Source of the DNA: Lachnospiraceae bacterium
GTDB lineage: Bacteria > Bacillota > Clostridia > Lachnospirales > Lachnospiraceae
NCBI GenBank assembly: GCA_015057865.1
Contig: SVDH01000008.1
Coordinates: forward strand, 1 to 57,631
Reading direction: 5' to 3'
DNA length: 57,631 nt
The notes below the pieces were generated by a model that had not been told where the DNA came from, made no database searches, and saw only the letters and a list, made by a program, of their open reading frames with translations. The translations under genes and the position numbers were made by a program. Of the stretch, positions 33,179-39,797 are shown one piece after another (positions within the stretch are counted from its first letter, which is position 1; every line of letters begins with the position of its first letter).

Positions 33179-34636
33179 CTATACCTCTTTTTCTAACTTT
33201 TCGATCGCAGCGTTGATCCGCTTTAAGGATTCTTCTTTTCCCAATAATTCCAAAAGCTCTGTCGCGCCGCCGGGTGTCATCTGCTTCCCGGAAAGCGCCG
33301 TGCGGACCGGCCACATTACAACACCGTTTTTGACTTCTTTTTGGGCTGCAAATCCTTTCAACAACTCGAACAGAACGTCATTGCTGTAATCTTCCTGTGC
33401 TTCGAGCACCGGCACCAGTTCTTTTAATACATTCAGCGACGTCTCCGGTGTGGATTTCATCTTCTTATGTGCATACATGGAAACATCGTATTCCGGTACT
33501 TCCTCCAGGAAATCGATCAGATCATGAATATCCGGGAAGATCTCGATTCTGGTCTGTACCATGGATGCGATCTTTTTAAGATCCAGATCACGTGTTACGG
33601 TTTCCCTGATATACGGCAGTGCCATCTCATAAAACCGCTCCGGATCCATTGCTTTAAAGTACTCACTGTTCATCCAGCGGAGCTTGCCCATGTCAAATAC
33701 TGCCGGTGATTTGTTGATATGATGGTAGTCAAACTTCTTTACCATCTCCTCAAGCGTCATGATCTCCTGATTGTCCTCCGGGCTCCATCCAAGAAGACCG
33801 ACAAAATTGATCACAGCCTCTGTCAGAAAACCCTGCTCGATCAGATCTTCATAAGAAGAATGTCCGCTGCGCTTGGAAAGCTTCTGATGCTCTTCATTTG
33901 TGATCAGCGGGCAGTGGATGTAAACCGGCTCTTCCCAGCCAAATGCCTGGTACAGACGGGTGTACTTCGGCGCGGAAGACAGATATTCGTTTCCGCGGAC
34001 CACATGCGTGATGTTCATCAGATGATCGTCCACAACGTTTGCAAAATTATAGGTCGGATATCCGTCGGATTTGATCAGGATCATATCATCAAGCTCCGCA
34101 TTCGGCTGGCTGATCTCTCCGTAGATCTCGTCACGGAAGGATGTCGTTCCCTCATTCGGAACATTTGCGCGGATGACATACGGCTTGCCCGCATCCAGAT
34201 TTGCCTGGATCTCTTCCTCGGAAAGATGCAGACAATGCTTGTCATAAAAACTGATCTCCTTATCGCCCACCTTCTGCTTTAAGCTTTCCAGACGCTCTTT
34301 GTCGCAGAAGCAGTAGTACGCTTCCCCTTTTGCGATCAACTCTTTTGCATATTTTAAATAGAGGCCGCTTTTCACACGCTCGCTCTGCACGTAAGGACCA
34401 TATTCCCCCTCTTTATCCGGTCCTTCATCATGGACCAGTCCGGTTTCGGCAAGGGTGTGATAAATAATATCTACCGCGCCTTCCATGTAACGCTCCTGGT
34501 CGGTATCCTCGATCCGAAGCACGAATTCTCCATCCTCATGCTTTGCGATCAGATATGTATAAAGTGCTGTTCTTAAGTTCCCTACATGCATCCGTCCGGT
34601 CGGACTCGGTGCAAAACGTGTTCTGACTGTAGCCAT
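33179..34636 (-). CDS. gltX: Glutamyl-tRNA synthetase
   Basis: A 485-residue class I aminoacyl-tRNA synthetase that charges tRNA-Glu. It begins [19 protein letters not shown], containing the HIGH-like signature. It has the KMSKS-like [10 protein letters not shown], and the catalytic core contains [20 protein letters not shown] and [13 protein letters not shown]. The C-terminal helical anticodon-binding region is complete. Start ATG 34636 follows AAGGAG with six bases between; the frame reaches 34690 without a site. A T-box leader was looked for upstream and not found; what lies there is a separate promoter-terminator unit. Whether the enzyme also charges tRNA-Gln (no glnS in the window) cannot be said. 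Confidence 0.97.
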   Translation of the reverse strand: MATVRTRFAPSPTGRMHVGNLRTALYTYLIAKHEDGEFVLRIEDTDQERYMEGAVDIIYHTLAETGLVHDEGPDKEGEYGPYVQSERVKSGLYLKYAKELIAKGEAYYCFCDKERLESLKQKVGDKEISFYDKHCLHLSEEEIQANLDAGKPYVIRANVPNEGTTSFRDEIYGEISQPNAELDDMILIKSDGYPTYNFANVVDDHLMNITHVVRGNEYLSSAPKYTRLYQAFGWEEPVYIHCPLITNEEHQKLSKRSGHSSYEDLIEQGFLTEAVINFVGLLGWSPEDNQEIMTLEEMVKKFDYHHINKSPAVFDMGKLRWMNSEYFKAMDPERFYEMALPYIRETVTRDLDLKKIASMVQTRIEIFPDIHDLIDFLEEVPEYDVSMYAHKKMKSTPETSLNVLKELVPVLEAQEDYSNDVLFELLKGFAAQKEVKNGVVMWPVRTALSGKQMTPGGATELLELLGKEESLKRINAAIEKLEKEV

Positions 34637-34745
34637 GCGATTCTCCTTTATATACGATTTCAACGAATTCCATCTTACCGCAAAGCACACTTTATCGCAA
34701 GTATTTCTACGGCCGAATTCTGATGACGGCTAAAATGAAAGTACA

Positions 34746-34887
34746 TGTCCTACGAGCGCCGTATTCGCAGAATGCTCCGCATTCTTGCTCATATCGCGCT
34801 GTCGCGCCATAAAAACAAGGCATCCGAATTCTTTGCGAGCCAGCTCTCAGATTTCGGATGCCTTGTTTTTGCACCGCTCGTAGGACA
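34746..34887. repeat. Nested inverted-repeat element of about 140 bp
   Basis: Outer arms TGTCCTACGAGCG (34746-34758) and CGCTCGTAGGACA (34875-34887) are perfect. Inside are a hairpin AGAATGC/GCATTCT (34769-34775/34779-34785), a GC-rich CGCGCTGTCGCGC segment and a 17-bp perfect stem (34812-34828/34853-34869). This multi-hairpin build resembles REP/MITE-like dispersed elements. The inner stem with its T tract also works as a terminator. Confidence 0.7.
34812..34869 (-). terminator. Strong terminator within the nested repeat
   Basis: AAAACAAGGCATCCGAA (34812-34828) and TTCGGATGCCTTGTTTT (34853-34869) are perfectly complementary over 17 bp. On the minus strand the stem ends in TTTTT followed by AT. 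It would end a transcript started at the promoter at 35173-35201; it is also symmetric enough to work on the plus strand. Confidence 0.8.
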
Positions 34888-35166
34888 CGTAAAAGGGCAC
34901 TACTCCAACATTTTTCATTGAGCAGCGCCCCCTTACAGTTCGATTGGACTCATTCAGTTCCTCCTTGAGTTCCTTCTTCTCGTCCTGTACCAGATTTCCT
35001 TCTCCTTGGATATCGATGACATCCCGGGAAACCTTCTTTATTCAATTGATTACAACCGTTCCTTCCTCTTATTCTTCTTCCTGGCTTTGTACTGGCAACC
35101 CCCGAGGTTCCTTACTTTACTCTATATAGCCCAAGGTTTTTGATTCAGAAGCGTTTGTTTTTTTCT
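34812..35166 (-). ncRNA. Candidate noncoding RNA of about 280-355 bases, minus strand
   Basis: A strong promoter (35173-35201) drives a transcript that has no convincing ORF before a first hairpin (about 34889-34935, long G-U-containing stem around GGGGGCGC and GTGCCC) and then the strong terminator at 34812-34869. The first 35 bases form a TCAGAA/TTCTGA hairpin. The body is purine-rich with about ten GGA/AGGA motifs. The G-U pairs in the 3' stem are consistent only with transcription on the minus strand, which supports an RNA of this polarity. I cannot match it to a named family. Coordinates are estimates from promoter and terminator. Confidence 0.6.
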
Positions 35167-35172
35167 GAGTAC

Positions 35173-35201
35173 AATATAATCGAAAAACGGAGAAATGTCA
35201 A
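35173..35201 (-). promoter_or_regulatory. Promoter of the candidate noncoding RNA
   Basis: On the minus strand TTGACA (35201-35196), 17 bases, then TATATT (35178-35173). Transcription should start near 35166. It is among the best-matching promoters in the window. Confidence 0.82.
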
Positions 35202-35223
35202 TATCTTGATTGACTTTTCTCCG
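35188..35223. promoter_or_regulatory. 36-bp near-perfect palindrome over the RNA promoter
   Basis: CGGAGAAATGTCAAT (35188-35202) and ATTGACTTTTCTCCG (35209-35223) are complementary at 14 of 15 positions with a 6-base spacer. The left arm contains the -35 hexamer. The right arm contains TTGACT, which with an AT-rich -10-like stretch near 35234 could be a divergent plus-strand promoter. It is a likely operator. Confidence 0.65.
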
Positions 35224-35316
35224 CTTTTGCCAATATTTTTCTCTCTTTTTGTGCAATTTATTCTAAATTGTCAGAATATTTCGATTTGCCCTACAATTTC
35301 ACCGGAAGAATACATT

Positions 35317-36561
35317 TTACTGGCTGACCGGACGCTTCCCTAACGTTACCGTTATGGTATTTTCCTCATACTGTCCGTTGTTCGCCCGCATGTATTTCAG
35401 CTCGACTTCTTTCCCTGCTTCGCAGTAGGACAGGTCGGATTTGAGTTCGTCCATCGTAGAAATATCATGACCGTTAAAACCGGTAATGATATCGCCTTTC
35501 TGCAGTCCGGCACTCTCTGCCGCTGTACCCGGTTCTACCTTTGCAATGAAAATGCCCTCCGGCATGTCATAGGTCGCCGCAGCTGATGATGTGACATCTA
35601 CACCTGCGATTCCCAGATATGCCTGTTCGGCTTCTGCAACTACTTCCCGTTCGATCAGGTCATTGATGATCGGTTCGGCTGTGGAGATCGGAATGGCATA
35701 TCCCATCCCTTCCACACTGGTATCTGTATATTTTACGGAATTGATACCGATCACTTCGCCGGCAGCATTCAGAAGCGCGCCGCCGCTGTTGCCGGGGTTG
35801 ATCGCCGCATCTGTCTGGATCAGCGTGTTGGTCACACTGTTGCCACTGGTATCCTGTGCTGTGATCTGTCTGTCAAGCGCACTGATCACACCTGTCGTAA
35901 CGGACTGTCCGTATCCGAGTGCATTTCCGATCGCGATGGCCTGCTCACCGACACGCAGAGAAGAAGAATCTCCGAGCTTTGCGACTCGGACGGTTTCTTT
36001 TGTGCTGTCCTCTAAATCCTTTTTGGCAACGGTCACAACAGCCAGATCTGATCCGGGCTGGGTCCCCTTTACACTTCCTTCGGCAGTCTCATCATCTGAA
36101 AAACAAACTGTCAGAGACGTTGCGCCCTCAACCACATGATTGTTCGTTGCAATATATAAAAAATCTGTATCGTCTGCCACGATGATTCCGGACCCGCTGC
36201 CTTCACTCTGATACTGGTTCGGCGTGCCAAAGAAATCATAGTATTCTGTCATGCCGATCGTAGTGATCGATACAATCGATGGCATCACTTCTTCCACGAC
36301 TTCTGAAACATCGCTGGCATATATCGCACCGGTTCCTTCTGTCTCTACAGACTTCAGGTTCTGCTCCGGCTGCGCACTGTCATCTGCCTGGCGCAATATA
36401 GAAGAAGATTCTCCTGTATTTTTTTCCGGTCCGTTATTGATCGCAAAAACGATCCCGCCTGCGATCAGGCCAAACACAACGGCAAAAATCACACATTTGA
36501 TCAGGTTCAGACCGAATCCGCCTTTTTTCTTCTTCCGGTTTTCATTTTCATACTCTTCCAT
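35317..36561 (-). CDS. htrA: HtrA/DegP-type serine protease
   Basis: A 414-residue membrane-anchored protease for surface protein quality control. A short basic cytoplasmic start (NRKKKKGG) leads to one membrane helix (about 20-42). The trypsin-like domain has the triad His142 (TNNHVV), Asp172 (GSDLAVV) and Ser259 (NPGNSGG), all intact. One PDZ domain is at the C-terminus (about 310-405, GIFIAKVEPGTAAESAGLQ). AAAGGGG precedes the ATG. It follows the LCP gene, separated by a terminator, so it may have its own promoter. A role in folding adhesin or secretion components is possible, given the neighbourhood, but not shown. Confidence 0.95.
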   Translation of the reverse strand: MEEYENENRKKKKGGFGLNLIKCVIFAVVFGLIAGGIVFAINNGPEKNTGESSSILRQADDSAQPEQNLKSVETEGTGAIYASDVSEVVEEVMPSIVSITTIGMTEYYDFFGTPNQYQSEGSGSGIIVADDTDFLYIATNNHVVEGATSLTVCFSDDETAEGSVKGTQPGSDLAVVTVAKKDLEDSTKETVRVAKLGDSSSLRVGEQAIAIGNALGYGQSVTTGVISALDRQITAQDTSGNSVTNTLIQTDAAINPGNSGGALLNAAGEVIGINSVKYTDTSVEGMGYAIPISTAEPIINDLIEREVVAEAEQAYLGIAGVDVTSSAAATYDMPEGIFIAKVEPGTAAESAGLQKGDIITGFNGHDISTMDELKSDLSYCEAGKEVELKYMRANNGQYEENTITVTLGKRPVSQ

Positions 36562-36607
36562 GACAGCCCCTTTGCCTTTTATCTCTCATTGCTAATGCAT
36601 AACAATA

Positions 36608-36635
36608 ATACGCTACGGATTACTCCGTAGCGTAT
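36608..36635 (-). terminator. Terminator of the LCP gene
   Basis: ATACGCTACGGA (36608-36619) and TCCGTAGCGTAT (36624-36635), a perfect 12-bp stem with a four-base loop, 38 bases after the LCP stop on the minus strand, followed by TATTATTGTT. Confidence 0.85.
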
Positions 36636-36673
36636 CATGAATTTGTGTTTAAATTGTGTTCTGTTGCCGCTGG

Positions 36674-37846
36674 CTATTCTTCTTCACCGGTATCTTCTCC
36701 GGTGCCTTCTCCGGTTTCACCATCACCCTCTTCAGCAGAAAGTGACTCGGGTGCGTTGCCGCTGAAGTCATCGCCCTCATTAAACTGGTCATCTTCTGCA
36801 CTGTCTACGGTGCATCCTGACCGTTCTGTGATGATATCACTGTATTTCTTTACTGTCTCAGACGGCTCGTAATCCTCAGCACCGTAGAGATATTCATGCA
36901 GTTCAACTACATTTGTCTCAAGATCACAGGGAATAACCGAGCTTCCGGCCGACGGCAGTGTCCTCGTCGTCCGCTCAAACGGGAATCCATGGCTGTCCTC
37001 CATATCGTATCCGACCATAACACGAGCCATCGAGATCATATCCGCTTCTGAGAGATCCGACTGGATATCCGGCATGATCGTCTTGATCAGCTTGTTCAAC
37101 GTTCTTAAGTTAGAGCCTTTTGCTTTCTCCACCATCTTGGAGAAGATGATCCTCTGGCGCTGTGCACGCTTGTAATCGCCGCCTTCAAGCTTACGGATCC
37201 GGGCATAGGAAACTGCCTGTACGCCGTCGAGATTGTGTTCGCCGATCGAATCGATCATAGGTGATTCCCGATCGAGGTACCAGTTTGTCTCATCGATAAC
37301 GCGGTTGAGCTCTTCAAGCTCTGCCTCACTCGTGATCTCGACCGTCACCCCGCCCATGATGTCAACCGCTTCTGCTACAGCATAGAAGTCAAAGGTAACA
37401 TAACTGTCAATATCCAGATCCAGGTTCTTATTCAGCATGGAGACCGCCCGCTCCGGGCCGCCAAATGCATATGCCGAGTTTGCCTTATTAAAGGAACTGT
37501 CTCCTTCCGGACCGACATCCAGATAAGTATCACGATAAACAGAGACCAGCTTGATATCCTTCGTGTCATTATTGATGCTGACGATCATAATAACATCACT
37601 CAAGCCGGAATTCAGTTCTCCAAACTCACGATTGTCCAAACCAAACAGTGCAATCGTAGTATAACCGCTAAAGGATGCCAGCGTCTCCTCGTTCAGATCA
37701 TTTACATTTACATTATCATTATTGAGGCCAACCTGATTATACAGACCCAGATTTCTTACAAAGATCATACCGATGATCAGCACCGCTACGATCACAATCT
37801 CGATCAGAAGTATGATCAGCTTTATCATCCGCCTTCTTCTTGCCAT
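36674..37846 (-). CDS. LytR-CpsA-Psr (LCP) family protein
   Basis: A 390-residue membrane protein of the family that ligates teichoic acids or capsular glycans to peptidoglycan. It has a basic start (MARRRRMIK), one membrane helix (about 8-30) and the LCP domain (about 70-235). The domain carries signatures LFGLDNREF, SVYRDTYLDV, FDFYAVAEAVDIMGGV and the Arg-rich AVSYARIRKLEGGDYKRAQR. The C-terminal tail is very acidic (GDGETGEGTGEDTGEEE). Start ATG 37846 follows GGAGAAGG; the frame reaches 37906 without a site. A promoter (37912-37940) and terminator (36608-36635) make it a single-gene unit. It fits with the sugar transferase further downstream. Confidence 0.94.
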   Translation of the reverse strand: MARRRRMIKLIILLIEIVIVAVLIIGMIFVRNLGLYNQVGLNNDNVNVNDLNEETLASFSGYTTIALFGLDNREFGELNSGLSDVIMIVSINNDTKDIKLVSVYRDTYLDVGPEGDSSFNKANSAYAFGGPERAVSMLNKNLDLDIDSYVTFDFYAVAEAVDIMGGVTVEITSEAELEELNRVIDETNWYLDRESPMIDSIGEHNLDGVQAVSYARIRKLEGGDYKRAQRQRIIFSKMVEKAKGSNLRTLNKLIKTIMPDIQSDLSEADMISMARVMVGYDMEDSHGFPFERTTRTLPSAGSSVIPCDLETNVVELHEYLYGAEDYEPSETVKKYSDIITERSGCTVDSAEDDQFNEGDDFSGNAPESLSAEEGDGETGEGTGEDTGEEE

Positions 37847-37911
37847 GTTGCCTTCTCCATCTAAATGGTTTGTTACTGTCACAGGTTTTGAAGTGTGCAA
37901 AGTCAAAAACT

Positions 37912-37940
37912 ATCATATTCCATTCTCAAAAAAAAAACAA
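37912..37940 (-). promoter_or_regulatory. Promoter of the LCP gene
   Basis: On the minus strand TTGTTT (37940-37935), 17 bases including a T run, then TATGAT (37917-37912). The distance to the ATG is about 60 bases. Confidence 0.55.
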
Positions 37941-38005
37941 CTCCTAAATTATTTTCCTGCTGTTTCTTTTTCCGAGGGGCAACCATGGTTTTACACAACG
38001 GTATC

Positions 38006-38365
38006 TTACTTCTCATCTTTTTTAGGTTCAGACTCTTTCAGTTCGTCCCTGTATCTTTCAATCTGAGCCTCTCTTTTTTTTCTTTCTTCAAAGAATCCGT
38101 GCCGGATCTTTTCTTGAAGCGATTCATGAATTCTATCTAATTCACTAAACTGTTTTTCCTGCTCTTCCATAATATCATACAGTCGTGCATGTTTTACTCC
38201 ATATTCATTCATCTGGCGCAGGTTGCGCGTTCTTTCCGCATGCCGCTTCTCTGCCCTCTGCTCCATCCGGGTCATGACCGCGCGGTATTCCCGCTCCAGC
38301 TCATCATTTTCTCTCTCTATCTGCCGGATCAGGTTTTCCAGTTCATCTTTCCTGGCTTTGTCCAT
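38006..38365 (-). CDS. Coiled-coil protein at the end of the type VII secretion locus
   Basis: A 119-residue, highly charged protein that is coiled coil almost from end to end (LENLIRQIERENDELEREY, MEQRAEKRHAERTRNLRQMN, EEQEKQFSELDRIHESLQEK). It has no signal peptide, no membrane segment and no cysteine. ATG 38365 has AAAGGAG upstream; a GTG at 38389 lacks one. It follows the TIGR04197-like gene by 39 bases on the same strand. Small helical proteins next to LXG substrates can serve as targeting partners or chaperones, and that is the best guess here. No family is recognised. Confidence 0.7.
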   Translation of the reverse strand: MDKARKDELENLIRQIERENDELEREYRAVMTRMEQRAEKRHAERTRNLRQMNEYGVKHARLYDIMEEQEKQFSELDRIHESLQEKIRHGFFEERKKREAQIERYRDELKESEPKKDEK

Positions 38366-38404
38366 CAAAGTTTCTCCTTTGTCTGTCACCTGTCAAGAGA
38401 ACCG

Positions 38405-38674
38405 CTAGGTACGGTTTGCTTCTGCCATCATTTCGTCAAAATCCGTAAATGCTGTCCCCAGATTCTCTATATTGTTAGCCGCAGTAATCAGACCGTTTCC
38501 ATAGGTGATCAACGTATTTTCTTCCTCATTAAAGGCATCTTTACTGTTGCCATTTGCCGATATCGTAGATTTGGAATCCTCCGAACTCAGCTCCTGCCCC
38601 GCAAAATATCCTGCTGCTGTTTCGATCTCCGAAGCATTGTCATTAATATCTGTCTGGTCTATTCTAAGTCCCAT
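38405..38674 (-). CDS. Small type VII secretion substrate, TIGR04197-like
   Basis: An 89-residue helical-hairpin-type protein without a signal peptide. Its pattern resembles TIGR04197 type VII effectors: MGLRIDQTDINDNASEIETA, then SSEDSKSTISANGNSKDAFN and a second helix ending ENLGTAFTDFDEMM. The usual WXG motif is replaced by an NGNSKDA turn. AGGAGG precedes ATG 38674 by seven bases (the frame opens at an adjacent GTG). These proteins are either secreted themselves or pair with LXG proteins to target them. The gene lies 21 bases after a paralogous membrane-anchored pair in the same operon. Confidence 0.72.
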   Translation of the reverse strand: MGLRIDQTDINDNASEIETAAGYFAGQELSSEDSKSTISANGNSKDAFNEEENTLITYGNGLITAANNIENLGTAFTDFDEMMAEANRT

Positions 38675-38695
38675 CACATTTCCTCCTGCTCTCTA

Positions 38696-39247
38696 TCATT
38701 CTTCATAGGGCCATCGAAGAAGGATATTCTGTACATTTCCGTCCGCATCGGTTTCTATTTCCAATATTTTATCACCCTCGATCCAGTCATAAAAAATATT
38801 CCCGTTCTCTATTTCTCTTTTTTCATTCGCCTCGCCTATCCTATCTTTCAAGGCCTCATATGTCGCCTGATCCAGAGAGATATCCATCAGGAAAACTGCG
38901 TAATCTGCCTCATTGTCATCGATATCGTAGTAGATCGCATCTACTTTTTCCCCGTCAACGGATGGGCTAAAAATGATGCCTGTATTTATCCCATCCTTTT
39001 GCGGGTTCAAGTAATAAGCGTATCCATTAGGATATAACCCTTGCCGTACCAGCCACACACAGGTTCCATCCCAGTCATCTCCTAGGCCATACCCATTTGT
39101 ATTTGCTTTATCAAGCCGTATATCATTCCACACCGGATTGCTCTCTTTTTTGTTGGCATGGATCAGGTCTGCCGCAATAACAACAGCTGCAGCAACCACT
39201 GCAATCAGCACAACTCCTATACTCTTTTTCTTCATCATCTTTCTCAC
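38696..39247 (-). CDS. Membrane-anchored extracytoplasmic protein, paralog 2 (candidate immunity protein)
   Basis: A 183-residue protein with a basic start, one N-terminal membrane helix (about 8-28) and an outside domain with the motif NPVWNDIRLD, an acidic DDNEADYAVFLMDISLD and a closing DWIEGDKILEIETDADG. The same plan is found in the preceding gene, so the two arose by tandem duplication. There is no lipobox. It starts at GTG 39247, with AAAGGAT just before; ATG 39238/39235 are alternatives. It lies in a run with the LXG-like substrate, so it may protect the producer from it or assist secretion. Function is unknown. Confidence 0.72.
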   Translation of the reverse strand: MRKMMKKKSIGVVLIAVVAAAVVIAADLIHANKKESNPVWNDIRLDKANTNGYGLGDDWDGTCVWLVRQGLYPNGYAYYLNPQKDGINTGIIFSPSVDGEKVDAIYYDIDDNEADYAVFLMDISLDQATYEALKDRIGEANEKREIENGNIFYDWIEGDKILEIETDADGNVQNILLRWPYEE

Positions 39248-39256
39248 TTAGATCCT

Positions 39257-39781
39257 TTACAAATACGCAATATCAAAGGCCACCAACACACCGTTCCGGT
39301 CGGTTTCTATGATCAGCTCCTTGTCTCCCTCTTCCCAATAATAAGTGATCTTCTGCCCATACTCTTTCTTATCCTTTTCTTCTCCGGCCATTGTCACAAT
39401 GTCACTGTAGGTGGTTGTCCGATCCATACGTATCCCTGCCAGATAAACCGCACAGCCTGCTTCGTTGTCACCAATCTCATAGTAAACAGACCGGACGCCG
39501 TTCCCCTTTGAATCTCTGTCGATATTACAGCCAGTCATTTTCCCATCTTTTAATGGTACGCAATTCACGTTTTCTTCAGAGTCTAATCCGGCATCTTCCA
39601 TAACCTGCAGAAGGGTATCCCAATCCTGACCAACATAGATTTGACCTGACTGATCAATTTGCACATCGTTCCATACAGGATTATTCTTCTGTTTTTTCCC
39701 ATAACCCCATCCCGCCGCGACAATTATGATAATAGCTATAATTAATATCACAGCCAGGATCGTCTTTTTTTTCTTTTTCAC
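39257..39781 (-). CDS. Membrane-anchored extracytoplasmic protein, paralog 1 (candidate immunity protein)
   Basis: A 174-residue protein: a lysine run (KKKKKT), one membrane helix (about 7-25), then an outside domain with NPVWNDVQIDQ, VRSVYYEIGDNEAGCAVYLA and YYWEEGDKELIIETDRNG, paralogous to the next gene. The start is GTG 39781, because AGGAGAAG lies about 9 bases before it; the open frame continues back to 39889 but would overlap the LXG-like gene by 92 bases. The intergenic gap is then 16 bases. Position directly after a large secreted substrate is where immunity genes are normally found, but the paralogy and topology would suit an accessory lipoprotein-like role too. Confidence 0.72.
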   Translation of the reverse strand: MKKKKKTILAVILIIAIIIIVAAGWGYGKKQKNNPVWNDVQIDQSGQIYVGQDWDTLLQVMEDAGLDSEENVNCVPLKDGKMTGCNIDRDSKGNGVRSVYYEIGDNEAGCAVYLAGIRMDRTTTYSDIVTMAGEEKDKKEYGQKITYYWEEGDKELIIETDRNGVLVAFDIAYL

Positions 39782-39797
39782 CGTTATCTTCTCCTGA

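Noticed and set aside
34944-35129. Plus- and minus-strand short frames in the candidate RNA region
   Set aside because: No conserved features; the Lys/Glu-rich minus-strand readings result from the purine-rich sequence and lack a complete, well-placed start.
34637-35316. T-box or other amino-acid riboswitch before gltX
   Set aside because: No T-box TGGNACCGCG antiterminator element was found. A promoter and terminator define a separate unit that ends before gltX.
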